DNA from: Janthinobacterium agaricidamnosum | Lineage (GTDB): Bacteria > Pseudomonadota > Gammaproteobacteria > Burkholderiales > Burkholderiaceae_D | NCBI RefSeq assembly: GCF_003667705.1 | Contig: NZ_CP033019.1 | Coordinates: forward strand, 1,364,001 to 1,428,000 | Direction of reading: 5' to 3' | DNA length: 64,000 bases | Notes under the pieces: model-generated | What the model was told of the DNA's origin: nothing | What the model saw: the letters and a program-made list of their open reading frames with translations, nothing else | The model's database searches: none | Part shown: positions 51,666-60,699 of the stretch, one piece after another | Numbering within the stretch: position 1 is the stretch's first letter | Layout of the letters: every line of letters starts with the position of its first letter | Program-made: the position numbers and the translations under genes

Positions 51666-54545
51666 TTAATCGTGGTCGCGCAGCGACGAGCGGATGCGTG
51701 CCGCCTTTTCGCGGTCGCGCTGTTCCATTGCCGCATACACCGCGCGGGCGATGGCCTGCGGATCGGAACCGGCTTGCGCCTGGATCGTGATTTCGATCTT
51801 GTCGCCCTGGATGGTCATGCCGGCACCGAACCCGCCCTGCGACAGCGGCGCGCGCATGTCGAAGGCGCTGGCGGGTAGGGCGGTGGCCGTGCCGATGGCA
51901 ATGCCGGCGCCCAATTGCGTCAGGCGCTGCGCCAGGCCGGATACCTTGGCAATCGGCGCGCCCTCGCTGCGGTCCAGGCCCACGACCAGGCCCTGCATGG
52001 TGTAGTCGCCCAGCTGGGCAAACACGCGGCTGGGGCTGTGGATGCCCAACTTTTCCTTGAACCAGGCAATAGTGCTGGAACCGGCATTGCTGACGGCGTC
52101 CTTGACGGCGCCCATGGACCCGGTGATGCCGTTGACTAGGCCGCGCAGGATGTTGCCGCCGAACTCGGTGAATTGGGCCGGCAGCTTGATGCCGAACCAG
52201 CTCATGACGCCCGCAAACGCTTGGTAAAACACGCCGACGGGCGACCAGTTGATAATCAAGGCGCTGATACTGGCCATGCCGCCAGCACAGACGGTGCGCA
52301 GGCGCGACCAGATGTCGGCGAAGAAAGCGGCGATAGGTTGCCAGGAGGCGGTGATGCGCTGCAGGAGGCTGGCGCCGAAGTCGGTGAACTTGGCCGGCAG
52401 CGCAATGCCGAACCAGCCCAGCACGCCCGCGAAGGCACGATAGAACAGGCCCAGTGGCGACCAGTTGGCGATCAGGTTATTCACGCCGACGAAGCCGCCG
52501 GCAAACGCCGTCTTGACGTCAGACCACAGGCCGCGAAAGAAACCCTTGATTGGCTCCCAATATTTGTAGATCAGGTAAGCGGCGCCGGCGATGGCTGCAA
52601 TGGCCAAGATGACCCAGCCAACTGGTGTCGTCAGCAGGGCGGTCCCGAACCCCAGCGCAGCCCGGCCGGCCCACATGAAAGCCCCACCCAGGCCGCGCAT
52701 GATGGGCGTGAGCACGCCGCCCGTCACGCCCATCTTGGCGAACATGACGTGCAGCATGGCATATGGGCCGATCAGGGCGGCAATGCCCAGCATCAGCGGG
52801 CCGAGCACCAACAGGATGCCGGCGAGGATGGAAAAGCCAGCGATCATGACCTTGGCCACGGTCGGGTTGCGCTCCATGAAACCATTCAGGCGTGTGATGG
52901 CACTGATGGCCATTTCCAGCCCCTGCGCATACAGCGGCAGGATTTTTTCGCCCATGGTGAGTTTCAGGTTGGCCAGCCTGGCCGTCGCTTCCAGCTCTGC
53001 ACCGCCGGCCTGCTGCTTGCCCAGGGCATCCATCTGCTCGATGTCATACGCGCCTTCGTTCAGCTTGGCATTTTTGTGCATTTGAATACGCTGCTTGAAC
53101 ATATCCAAGAACTGATTACCGGCCGTACGGGTTGAGAAGAGACCACCAATGATATCTTCGATTTTTTTCGGATCAGTGATTCCCTTTTTTGCCAATTGTG
53201 GAAGCAATACCTTTTCCAGCCATTCGAATTGGCTACGGCGAAAAATGTCACTTCCAAGCAGCGCACCAGGGCCGATGGTTGAAGTTTGCCCAACCTTATC
53301 ATGCGTAACCTTGCTGTGATCGCCGATCAATCCCAGCTTTTCCATATTGTGCACGGCCCGCTTGGTGGTGCGTCCTTGATAAAGATTTGAGTACCCTGAC
53401 ATTAAGGCAGTGCCAGCACGATGGCCTCCGACCTCCTGCACCAGCGGTTCCATCTGGTAATAGAACTGCTTGTCGTCCATGATCTTGGCGGCGATACCGC
53501 CCGTCTTGATGAAGTTTAGCCATTCGGTCGGTCCCACGCGCCCGCCCGTGGCGGTGATGACCTTTTGCATCATGTTGGCCTGCGTGTGGAATTTCTCCGA
53601 ACTGGCCGTGCCGCCGCGCTGTTCGATGACTTTCAGCAAGTCCATGAAGATGCGTTCGTTCTCTTCGCCCGACTCGGCGCCGAAGAATGCCTTGTTGGCA
53701 AACTTCATCTTGGCCAGGGTAGGCGCGACCATTTCCGCGTGGTGCAGATCGCCAAAGATCGACATCGCGTCGCGCACCAGTTCCAGGTTTTCGTTCTGAC
53801 TGGTGCCGTAGGTCTTCATGTTCTTGGCAAAGGCGATTGCCTGCTGGCTGGTTTTCGGCCCCAGGCCCAGCGCATTCACGCGGGCTTTCTCTAACTGGTA
53901 GTGCTTCGCCTCGTGCAGTCCCTTGGCGATGGGCATTGCCATGACCGCGCCGGCCGCTGTCGCGCCTGCGCCGGCCATGGCAATGCTGCCCGCCTTGCTG
54001 CGCAGCTTGTCGGCATGCTGGGTGGCGTTGGTGACGCGCTGCTGCTTGGCGGCCGCGTTGGCCAGCTTCTGCTGCTGCAGCGTCATGGTTTTGTTGGTGG
54101 CCTCGATCTCGCGGCGCAAGGTGCGCTCGTGGTTGGCCAGGTCTTTGGTGCCGATGCCGGCGCCCGCCAGGCGCTCGCGCATTACCTGCAGTTGCTGGGC
54201 CTGCTGCTGGCCTGCCGTCTTCAAGGCGCCGGCCGCTTTGGTGGCAGCGTTAAACTCACGCGTCATGGCGCGCGTGGGCGTATCCGTTTGCTTCATTTTG
54301 GCGGCCAGCTTGCTGACCGCCTCCTGCGCTTCCTTGAGCTTGGTGCGCGTCGCGTCCAGGCCGCCATGCAGCTCGCGGAATTTGCTGATGTTCTTTTGCT
54401 GGGCGTTCAAGTCGCGCAGGCGGTCGCTGGTGGCCTTCAAGGCCTTGGCCGTGTCGCTGGAGCCGTCCATGATCTTTTTCAGCGGGCCGGTAATTTTGTC
54501 CAGTGCCGCAAATACCACCTGTAATTTCAAATCCCGACCAGCCAT
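51666..54545 (-). CDS. P2 gpT-like tail tape-measure protein
   Basis: A 959-residue protein. The N-terminal 200 residues are coiled coil (MAGRDLKLQVVFAALDKITG, LRREIEATNKTMTLQQQKLA). The middle part has TFSGY-like MSGYSNLYQGRTTKRAVHNM and hydrophobic segments at about 570-660 (FSILAGILLVLGPLMLGIAA). The C-terminal region contains three GVFYQAFAGVMSWFGIKLPA-type repeats and a HSPSRVFAQLGDYTMQGL motif typical of tape measures. Its length sets tail length. It starts 1 bp after the frameshifted E' stop. Confidence 0.93.
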   Translation of the reverse strand: MAGRDLKLQVVFAALDKITGPLKKIMDGSSDTAKALKATSDRLRDLNAQQKNISKFRELHGGLDATRTKLKEAQEAVSKLAAKMKQTDTPTRAMTREFNAATKAAGALKTAGQQQAQQLQVMRERLAGAGIGTKDLANHERTLRREIEATNKTMTLQQQKLANAAAKQQRVTNATQHADKLRSKAGSIAMAGAGATAAGAVMAMPIAKGLHEAKHYQLEKARVNALGLGPKTSQQAIAFAKNMKTYGTSQNENLELVRDAMSIFGDLHHAEMVAPTLAKMKFANKAFFGAESGEENERIFMDLLKVIEQRGGTASSEKFHTQANMMQKVITATGGRVGPTEWLNFIKTGGIAAKIMDDKQFYYQMEPLVQEVGGHRAGTALMSGYSNLYQGRTTKRAVHNMEKLGLIGDHSKVTHDKVGQTSTIGPGALLGSDIFRRSQFEWLEKVLLPQLAKKGITDPKKIEDIIGGLFSTRTAGNQFLDMFKQRIQMHKNAKLNEGAYDIEQMDALGKQQAGGAELEATARLANLKLTMGEKILPLYAQGLEMAISAITRLNGFMERNPTVAKVMIAGFSILAGILLVLGPLMLGIAALIGPYAMLHVMFAKMGVTGGVLTPIMRGLGGAFMWAGRAALGFGTALLTTPVGWVILAIAAIAGAAYLIYKYWEPIKGFFRGLWSDVKTAFAGGFVGVNNLIANWSPLGLFYRAFAGVLGWFGIALPAKFTDFGASLLQRITASWQPIAAFFADIWSRLRTVCAGGMASISALIINWSPVGVFYQAFAGVMSWFGIKLPAQFTEFGGNILRGLVNGITGSMGAVKDAVSNAGSSTIAWFKEKLGIHSPSRVFAQLGDYTMQGLVVGLDRSEGAPIAKVSGLAQRLTQLGAGIAIGTATALPASAFDMRAPLSQGGFGAGMTIQGDKIEITIQAQAGSDPQAIARAVYAAMEQRDREKAARIRSSLRDHD

Positions 54546-54659
54546 CTATTCCGCTCCGCTTCGCTGCCGGGCGCGTTCGCGCCAGGCCATCAGTTCATCA
54601 ATCGTAAAGCCGTCCATCGCTGCCGGCGTCCAGTGGAAGACGCCGGCAATGTCGGCCAT
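54546..54659 (-). CDS. GpE-type (E') reading frame of the tail chaperone
   Basis: A 37-residue segment, MADIAGVFHWTPAAMDGFTI then DELMAWRERARQRSGAE, matching the P2 GpE/E' family. In P2-like phages this part is mainly made as the C-terminus of a -1 frameshift fusion with E. An ATG at 54659 also allows independent translation. Confidence 0.85.
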   Translation of the reverse strand: MADIAGVFHWTPAAMDGFTIDELMAWRERARQRSGAE

Positions 54660-54667
54660 GGCGTCTT

Positions 54668-54976
54668 CTACTTCGCCGGGGATACCGAAAGGCGATCGAC
54701 TTTGCTCGCCAAAAAACCGGCAACCTCGACGCCCACGGCCAGCAGGTCGGCCGGGTCCATGTTGGCGATGTCGTGCGCCGTCAGGGTCGGCTCGGTGATG
54801 CGCGGCAACACGATCTGCAGGGCCGATACGTTCAGGTTGGCCAGTTCGATCAGGGAAATGCCGCGCAGCGCGCCCGCCTTGGGCTTGCGCACGGTGAGCG
54901 AGGTGATGAAACCGTCGCCGCGCCTGATCGGGTCGTCCAGTTCGATGACGGCTTGATTTTGGGTATCGTTGTGCAT
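54668..54976 (-). CDS. P2 gpE-like tail assembly chaperone
   Basis: A 102-residue protein, MHNDTQNQAVIELDDPIRRG..., with TVRKPKAGALRGISLIELAN and PRITEPTLTAHDIANMDPAD, the usual tail assembly chaperone (Phage_TAC_7) pattern. The slippery heptamer T-TTT-TTG sits near its end, producing the longer E+E' form. It binds the tape measure during tail assembly. Confidence 0.9.
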   Translation of the reverse strand: MHNDTQNQAVIELDDPIRRGDGFITSLTVRKPKAGALRGISLIELANLNVSALQIVLPRITEPTLTAHDIANMDPADLLAVGVEVAGFLASKVDRLSVSPAK

Positions 54977-55015
54977 GGTGTTGTCCTGGTAGGGGGGTGG
55001 TGAATAAAAAAGGGA

Positions 55016-55525
55016 TTACAGGCCGATGGCCTTGCGGATGGCGGCGTTGGTGTCGCCGCCGCCAAAGTTCTCGGTGCCGCTCATGAAGTCCAGTTCGATG
55101 ACAGTGGCGCCGTCGATCAGCAGCTTGTAATAGCTGCAGGCCATGGTGTATTTATGGGTGGTGTCGTCGCCCATCTTGGCGCCGCCCATATCGATTTCCT
55201 TGTAACGGCCGCGCACGACGACTTCGACGGCGGCGACTGTGCCGTCATCGTCTTCCTGGTAGGCGCCGGCAAAGCGCAATTGCACTGCGCCGTGCGCGTG
55301 CACGCCGTATCGCTTCAAGGCTTCCACGATCAGGCCGCCAGCGCTCCATTCCAGCGACAGCGCCTCGTTGCCAAAGTCCACGGACACGGGGCCGCTCATG
55401 CCGCCGGCGCGGTACTCTTCCATTTTGCGGCTGAGCTTGGGCAGGGTGACTTCGGGCACCATGCCCATGAACGACACGCCGTCCTGGAACAGGTTGAAGT
55501 TTTTCAGTTTGCGGGGCAGGCCCAT
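55016..55525 (-). CDS. P2 gpFII-like major tail tube protein
   Basis: A 169-residue protein MGLPRKLKNFNLFQDGVSFM... with EVTLPKLSRKMEEYRAGGMSG and VRGRYKEIDMGGAKMGDDTT, then YYKLLIDGATVIELDFMSGT, all typical of the FII tube family. It lies between FI and E as in P2. Confidence 0.94.
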   Translation of the reverse strand: MGLPRKLKNFNLFQDGVSFMGMVPEVTLPKLSRKMEEYRAGGMSGPVSVDFGNEALSLEWSAGGLIVEALKRYGVHAHGAVQLRFAGAYQEDDDGTVAAVEVVVRGRYKEIDMGGAKMGDDTTHKYTMACSYYKLLIDGATVIELDFMSGTENFGGGDTNAAIRKAIGL

Positions 55526-55581
55526 AATTTCTCCAGTTATTCAATGCGCCCGCGCTGGCGCGGGCAGGGTGGTGACGGCGA

Positions 55582-56757
55582 TTAGGCGGCGATGCGCGAG
55601 GCGAAGTCGGCCAGGTAGCGGTCGGTGATGCGCTGCTGGAATTTCAGGTTTTCCAGCGGCGGCACGGGCGTGTAGTCGTAGTCGATGGCCAGCTTGCCCG
55701 CCTTGAGCGTGTCCTTGTCGTTGAACTGTTCGTCATACCAGGCATGGCCATCGATGATGTAGCCCTGCAATTTCAGGTCGCGGAACTTGGCGTTGATGCT
55801 TTCCAGCAGGTCGCGTACCAGGGACGGATGCAAGGGCAGATCGACATAGGCGAAATGCGCTTCGGCGATGGTGTCGGCCAGCACCTGGGCCGTGCGCGTG
55901 TAGCTTTCGAAATAGAAGAAGCCGCCCGGCGCCTCGCAGGTACGTGAACCCCAGAAGCGGTAACCGCCCATGTTAATCAGGGTGGTCACTTCCTTGGCAT
56001 TGAGCACGCCGGCGTCGGTGGCCGGGTCTTGCAGGTCGAAAAATACGTCCTTGGTGATGCCGGTCGGGCCATTCACGACCACGTTGGACAGCGTTTTGTG
56101 CCAGCCCGTTTCTTCGTCAATCTTGGCGCGCAGGCCCATGGCGTAGGCGACGGCGGAAATGCTGGCCTCTTCGTCGGTGGCGGTATTCCAGTTCACAAAA
56201 TCCGGCCAGATCATCATCACTTCGCGCTGGCCGAACTGGCCGCGATAGGTGGTCGCCGCCGTGACGGTGGCGCAGCCATAGGCCGACGCATACACGAAGC
56301 CGCGCAGGCGCTGCGCCACGCTGGCCAGGGCGTTGGTCACTGCCTGGGTGTCCAGCCCCGGGGCGCCCAGGATGCGCGGTTTCACGCCCAGCTTGCTTTG
56401 CGCGGCCAGCAGCGCCTGGGCGCCCAGGTACTTGCCATCCGGCGACACGCCGCCCACGGCGTTGCTGGTGGTTTCCGCTTCCGTCTCGCCCTGGGCCACG
56501 CGCACCACAATGGTCAGGGGTTTGGTTTGTGCGGCGATGGCCTGCAGGCTGCGGTACAAGGTGCCCGTCTTGCCGGCCTTGCCCATGGCGGCCAGCACGT
56601 TGGTGACGAGCACGGGCGTGTCGAGCGGGAAAGCCGCCGGGTCCGCGTCGTCGGCCGTGGCGATCAGGCCCAGCACGGCGGTGGAGACGGTGCGGATCGG
56701 GCGCGAACCCTCGTTGATTTCAATGACGCGCACGCCATGGTGGTAGTCGGTAGCCAT
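55582..56757 (-). CDS. P2 gpFI-like contractile tail sheath protein
   Basis: A 391-residue protein, MATDYHHGVRVIEINEGSRP, with TVSTAVLGLIATADDADPAA, FPLDTPVLVTNVLAAMGKAG, GLDTQAVTNALASVAQRLRG and YRFWGSRTCEAPGGFFYFES, the conserved P2 sheath blocks. It forms the contractile sheath around the FII tube. Confidence 0.95.
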   Translation of the reverse strand: MATDYHHGVRVIEINEGSRPIRTVSTAVLGLIATADDADPAAFPLDTPVLVTNVLAAMGKAGKTGTLYRSLQAIAAQTKPLTIVVRVAQGETEAETTSNAVGGVSPDGKYLGAQALLAAQSKLGVKPRILGAPGLDTQAVTNALASVAQRLRGFVYASAYGCATVTAATTYRGQFGQREVMMIWPDFVNWNTATDEEASISAVAYAMGLRAKIDEETGWHKTLSNVVVNGPTGITKDVFFDLQDPATDAGVLNAKEVTTLINMGGYRFWGSRTCEAPGGFFYFESYTRTAQVLADTIAEAHFAYVDLPLHPSLVRDLLESINAKFRDLKLQGYIIDGHAWYDEQFNDKDTLKAGKLAIDYDYTPVPPLENLKFQQRITDRYLADFASRIAA

Positions 56758-56792
56758 GTTGCTCTCCTGGTAGGTGGTGAATGTCGGGGGTG

Positions 56793-57275
56793 TTACTGGG
56801 TGCTGCCTGCATCATCGAAGGCGCGCCGGGCCTCTTGTGGCAAGGTGTCGGCGATGCGCTGGAATTCGGCGCTGACGGCCGCTTGCAGGGCGTCCATATC
56901 CTGTGCGGCGGCGACCGTCGCGCAGATGGTGATGTCGAGCAGGCAGGTGCGCGCCGTGGCGATGGCTTGCGCGGTTGCCGCGTCGCCGCTGGCCATGGCG
57001 GCAAAGCCGATGCCGGCCAGGCGGTTGAGGATGCCGTCACGGCGCGCGCGAACGGTATCGAGGTAGGCGGCGCACACTTGGCCATAGGGAATGGCAGGGG
57101 CCGGCGTGATGCGCAGCGCCCCTTTGACAAACTTGAACGATCCGCCGGATGCGCGGACGGTGTGGGCGGCCAGGTGGTCCGCCTCGGATACCTCAAACAC
57201 ATCGGACGGGATGTCCTGGTACTCGATGTTGACGGGGTAAAAAAAACCTGTGCTCGGGGAATATCTGACGGCCAT
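56793..57275 (-). CDS. Putative tail-fibre assembly protein (gpG position)
   Basis: A 160-residue protein (MAVRYSPSTGFFYPVNIEYQ) with IPSDVFEVSEADHLAAH, a C-terminal helical region with several Ala-rich stretches and DTLPQEARRAFDDAGSTQ. N-terminal STGFFYP and the place directly after H fit the tail-fibre chaperone of P2-like phages, which is very variable. Family membership is inferred from position and general pattern. Confidence 0.7.
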   Translation of the reverse strand: MAVRYSPSTGFFYPVNIEYQDIPSDVFEVSEADHLAAHTVRASGGSFKFVKGALRITPAPAIPYGQVCAAYLDTVRARRDGILNRLAGIGFAAMASGDAATAQAIATARTCLLDITICATVAAAQDMDALQAAVSAEFQRIADTLPQEARRAFDDAGSTQ

Positions 57276-57277
57276 GA

Positions 57278-58837
57278 TTAGTATCCAATCGCAAAATAGG
57301 ATGGGGTGATGCCGGCCGAAAGCGCATTCCCGTTGTAAGTGAACAGCCGACAGCCCGTTTTTGTCCTCATACCGGCGTTGATGTTGCTGGGCAGACTGGA
57401 CCCGCTTCCACCTTGCCCTTCATATCCAGGGAAGACGTGAAAACACGCGTTCGGAAACGGAATAGGGAAGATCACGTCGACATAGCCAGATTCCGGTGTC
57501 TGCGCGCCGCCGCCCCATTGCAGGATCATGCCGCCGGGTTGTTTCTGGTAGCCGCTCGAAGACAACATTGCCGCAAAGTCGGCATTGCGCCACAGCTCGG
57601 CGGTCGATTCGATGACTTGCCAGACTTTTGGCCCGGTCGCCATGAGGGTGAGAAATTGCCCCGGCTTGATTGTGATGCTCGGTACACTGCCGACATCAAA
57701 TCCAATGTTCACTCCTGGCGCGGCAAGAATGGTGCCGGTATTGAAAAGTCCGAAGAACTTGACGCACTTGCCAGAATTGTGGGGAATGCCAAGTGATACC
57801 GGGTCGGGAATGGTGATGGCCTTGCCCGGATAAGGGAAGTACAGGGCGCAGCCAATATCCTCGGCGGTGAGTGGGCGGCTTTCAACGACGTCGGCATAAC
57901 GCACCATGTTTCCTTGCGCGCGCTGCACAAAATCGGTGTTGGCCAGCTTGCTCGACGCGTCAAACTTCGGCGGTGTCCCGATCTCCTTCATGCTGTATTG
58001 CGGATGCGGGTCGGCAGCAGCCAAGTGCTTGGCCAGCTGCTGGTCGCCATAGGCGCGCGCGCTGGTGTCTTGCTGATCGACATAGGCGACCTTGGCCAGC
58101 AGCGGGTGCGGGTCTGCAGCAGTCTGGTGCTTGGCCAGTTGCTGGTCGCCATAGGTGCGTGTGCTGGTGTCTTGCTGATCGACATAGGCGACCTTCGCCA
58201 AGAGCGGGTGCGGGTCGGCGGCAGTTTGGTGCTTGGCCAGTTGCTGTTCGCCATAGGTGCGCGCGTTGGTGTCCTGCTGATCGACATAGGTGACCTTGGC
58301 CAGCAGCGGATGCGGATCAGCAGCGGCCAGGTGCTTGGCCAGTTGCGCGTCACTGTAGGCGCGCACGGTAATGTCCTGCTCATCGACATACTTGCGCGTG
58401 GCCAGGATGACAGACGGGTCGATTTTCAGCTCGATGGCGGTCGTGCTGGCGACGATCAGCACGATGCGCACCACTTGCGTGCGGCCGCTGCCTTCTGCCA
58501 TCAGGGGCTTGTAGCTGGGTGGGCAATTGGCCACCGCGCACAGGTCGCCCGCCTCGTCGTAGATGCCGAGTTCTCGCATCCACCAGCCGCCCACGTTCTC
58601 GGGCAATACTTGCTCGGCAATGATCTGGCTGGCGTTGTCCGGGTCTTTGTCCAACTTGTTCAGGTCGGCGCGGTGTACTTCGCGCACAAGCGCCTTTTGT
58701 CCTCGGTCGGGAACCGGCAGGGTGCCGTTGCCGTCGCCAACACCCATTTTTTTCAGTTTCAGGGTTTGGCCCAGGGCGATGGCGTTGGCCAGCTTGGCCT
58801 CGCCCACCTGCGTCAGAATAGCGAAATATGTGCTCAT
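57278..58837 (-). CDS. P2 gpH-like tail fibre protein with 34-residue tandem repeats
   Basis: A 519-residue protein. I start at ATG 58837 (MSTYFAILTQVGEAKLANAI), which overlaps the gpI stop. Residues 1-145 form the conserved gpH N-terminal tail-attachment domain (AIALGQTLKLKKMGVGDGNG, NVGGWWMRELGIYDEAGDLC). Residues 150-281 consist of four tandem 34-residue repeats. Residues 285-519 are a distinct C-terminal receptor-binding part with GGMILQWGGGAQTPESGYVD and FPIPFPNACFHVFPGYEG, a pattern found in many phage tips. It should determine host binding. Confidence 0.9.
   Translation of the reverse strand: MSTYFAILTQVGEAKLANAIALGQTLKLKKMGVGDGNGTLPVPDRGQKALVREVHRADLNKLDKDPDNASQIIAEQVLPENVGGWWMRELGIYDEAGDLCAVANCPPSYKPLMAEGSGRTQVVRIVLIVASTTAIELKIDPSVILATRKYVDEQDITVRAYSDAQLAKHLAAADPHPLLAKVTYVDQQDTNARTYGEQQLAKHQTAADPHPLLAKVAYVDQQDTSTRTYGDQQLAKHQTAADPHPLLAKVAYVDQQDTSARAYGDQQLAKHLAAADPHPQYSMKEIGTPPKFDASSKLANTDFVQRAQGNMVRYADVVESRPLTAEDIGCALYFPYPGKAITIPDPVSLGIPHNSGKCVKFFGLFNTGTILAAPGVNIGFDVGSVPSITIKPGQFLTLMATGPKVWQVIESTAELWRNADFAAMLSSSGYQKQPGGMILQWGGGAQTPESGYVDVIFPIPFPNACFHVFPGYEGQGGSGSSLPSNINAGMRTKTGCRLFTYNGNALSAGITPSYFAIGY
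57995..58390 (-). repeat. Four tandem 102-bp repeats inside the tail-fibre gene
   Basis: The unit is YVDQQDT(N/S)(A/T)R(T/A)YG(E/D)QQLAKH followed by (Q/L)(T/A)AADPHPLLAKV(A/T). Units 2 to 4 are very similar and unit 1 is more diverged; the last unit ends AADPHPQY. Recombination between units could change the fibre length. Confidence 0.9.
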
Positions 58838-59454
58838 GGATAGATGGTCATGGTGTCGATGGTATGGGATGCGCCAGCCTGCAACAGCGTGCCGCGCACT
58901 TCGATGGTTTCCGCGATCCACGGATAGACGGTCATGACGTCGCCGTGGTACGCGGCAATGCCGGTGTAAACCGTGCCGCGACTTTCCAGATAGAGCGCCA
59001 GGCCCGTCATGTGACGGCTGACGGGCTTGGCGTCGGCAATCAGGCGTTCCATTTCCTGAAACATGGCGTCCGTGATGCCCGTGTCCAGCACTCCCACGTC
59101 GAGGCGGAACGTGCCAGGCACGCCCGGTGGTGTGGTTTGCCACCATTCGGTGATGCGGATCAAATAGCCCAGGGACTCGACTACGCGGCGCACGGCGGCA
59201 ATCGTGCCCTTGTGCTTGTGGATGAAATAGGCCGCCTTGATGGCGCCGCGCTTGGTCGATTCGGGCCAGGCGTCATCCCAGCGGTCCACGGAACAGGCCC
59301 AGGCCAGAAACGGCAACAAGTTGACGGGGCAGCGGTCGGCGCTCCACAGCTCGCGCAGCGGCACGGGCACGTTGACCAGCTCGGCGCAGGCCACGGCAAT
59401 GGCGCGCTCCAGCGCCGTGGTGTTGGGCGGCAGGGTCGGCACGACCTTATTCAT
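58834..59454 (-). CDS. P2 gpI-like baseplate protein
   Basis: A 206-residue protein; I use ATG 59454 (MNKVVPTLPPNTTALERAIA). LRELWSADRCPVNLLPFLAW, DRWDDAWPESTKRGAIKAAY and HKHKGTIAAVRRVVESLGY are the conserved gpI blocks. It has a 4-bp overlap with H and an 8-bp overlap with J. Confidence 0.93.
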   Translation of the reverse strand: MNKVVPTLPPNTTALERAIAVACAELVNVPVPLRELWSADRCPVNLLPFLAWACSVDRWDDAWPESTKRGAIKAAYFIHKHKGTIAAVRRVVESLGYLIRITEWWQTTPPGVPGTFRLDVGVLDTGITDAMFQEMERLIADAKPVSRHMTGLALYLESRGTVYTGIAAYHGDVMTVYPWIAETIEVRGTLLQAGASHTIDTMTIYP

Positions 59455-60358
59455 CGAGCACCACCACATTCAACTTAATCGCCGTGCAGCGCGCGGCCTG
59501 GGTGGCGTTCAGTTCGATGTCCGCTGCCGGGCTGTTCAAGATGACCTTGCGCACGCCTTCGACATGGACGGCTGCGCTACAGGCGGAACGGTAGATGCTG
59601 TGCCCCAGCGGGCGGCGCGGTTGCGACACGCGCGCGGCGTTGGCGCGCGCGGCGTCCAGCAGAATGGGTACTTCCGGGCCGACGCCGATAAACAGGGTGG
59701 CCTCGATCTGGTAGTCGATGACTTGGGCGGCTTGCACCGTCAGGCGGTCGCCCAGGGGGCGCACGTCCTCGGCGTTGAGCGCGCACGCCACGGTGGCCAG
59801 CAGCGCGGCGTCGGCAATGCCGGTGTCGTTGTTGGCCAGCACCGTGACGGTGACGTGTGCCGGCGCGGGGCTGGTGGCGCTCGCATCCTTGACGCGGCCG
59901 TCGCTGCTGCGCGCGTGAAATTCATACGACGCCTTCGGGCCGGCCACGGACAGGCCGTCCGGCGCTTCCTGGATGCGCAGGCGATAGGCATCGTTATCTT
60001 CCATGACGGCGGCCACGGGCGGCAGGGCGTTGGGATTGGCCGGCGTGATGGTCAGGCGCGCCACATTGACGTTGGCGCCCAGCTGGTCCAGGTCGCCGTC
60101 GAGGGCAAACGCCAGCATGACGGCCTTGCCCGCCTCGTTGACGCGGTTGCGCAGGATGGTTTCTTGATAGCTGTTCTCTTCCAGCAGCTTGGTGGCTGGT
60201 TCCGATTCCAGCTCCAGCAGGGCCGTCACGGCGGCGCGCTCGGCTTCCGGCAGCAGGCTCACCAGGTGGGCTTTGCGTGTGGCGAGGATGGTTTCGAAGT
60301 CCAGTACCTCGACCACGGTGGGGGCCGGCAACTGGGTCAGGTCGATAGGCGTGCTCAT
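59447..60358 (-). CDS. P2 gpJ-like baseplate wedge protein
   Basis: A 303-residue protein; ATG 60358 gives MSTPIDLTQLPAPTVVEVLD, which is the standard gpJ start and overlaps the gpW stop. ETILATRKAHLVSLLPEAER, EPATKLLEENSYQETILRNR, AFALDGDLDQLGANVNVARL and ASATSPAPAHVTVTVLA are the family blocks. Baseplate wedge assembled with W and I. Confidence 0.93.
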   Translation of the reverse strand: MSTPIDLTQLPAPTVVEVLDFETILATRKAHLVSLLPEAERAAVTALLELESEPATKLLEENSYQETILRNRVNEAGKAVMLAFALDGDLDQLGANVNVARLTITPANPNALPPVAAVMEDNDAYRLRIQEAPDGLSVAGPKASYEFHARSSDGRVKDASATSPAPAHVTVTVLANNDTGIADAALLATVACALNAEDVRPLGDRLTVQAAQVIDYQIEATLFIGVGPEVPILLDAARANAARVSQPRRPLGHSIYRSACSAAVHVEGVRKVILNSPAADIELNATQAARCTAIKLNVVVLDE

Positions 60359-60699
60359 ACGATGCCCCCTTGCTTGACGGGCACGGACAGGGTGATGCCC
60401 TGGCCATTCGCCGTGCCATCGAGCAGCAGCGCGATGGCGCCGTCCGTGTCGCGCGTGAGCTGCACGCTTGCGAGCTGCAGGCGCGGTTCCCAGCGGCGCA
60501 GGGCAAAGGCGGTGGCGGCGTAGATGCGCAACTGCGTGGCGCTGTTCAGGGGCTGGTCGATCAGTTCGGGCACTTCGGAGCCATAGCGCCGGCGCCGGAT
60601 GCGCGAGCCGATGGGTGTGGTGAGAATGTCGGTAACCGACTGGCGCAGGTGGCCCAGGCCTGTCAGGCTGCGCCCGGTGGCGGCGTGCATGCCCATCAT
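60355..60699 (-). CDS. P2 gpW/gp25-like baseplate protein
   Basis: A 114-residue protein with MHAATGRSLTGLGHLRQSVT, DILTTPIGSRIRRRRYGSEV, PELIDQPLN, a clear gp25/W lysozyme-like baseplate pattern. It overlaps V and J by 4 bp each. Confidence 0.94.
   Translation of the reverse strand: MMGMHAATGRSLTGLGHLRQSVTDILTTPIGSRIRRRRYGSEVPELIDQPLNSATQLRIYAATAFALRRWEPRLQLASVQLTRDTDGAIALLLDGTANGQGITLSVPVKQGGIV

Larger units (their letters stand above)
54546..54976 (-). other. Programmed -1 frameshift giving gpE+E'
   Basis: The minus strand has TTTTTTG at 54716-54710, read GGT TTT TTG in frame E. After a -1 slip the ribosome continues as GGC GAG CAA and reaches the E' stop at 54546, giving a fusion of about 143 residues (89 from E plus 54). 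The same T-TTT-TTG site is used in phage P2, where the fusion is of nearly equal length. Confidence 0.88.

Noticed and set aside
56758..56792. Ogr-type late promoter (TGT-N12-ACA) before the FI gene
   Set aside because: The 35-bp gap contains no such dyad, and I did not find a clear one upstream of V either; late promoters may lie further upstream.
57995..58390. Regular repeats as a CRISPR array
   Set aside because: Units are in-frame protein repeats with no variable spacers; no cas genes are nearby.
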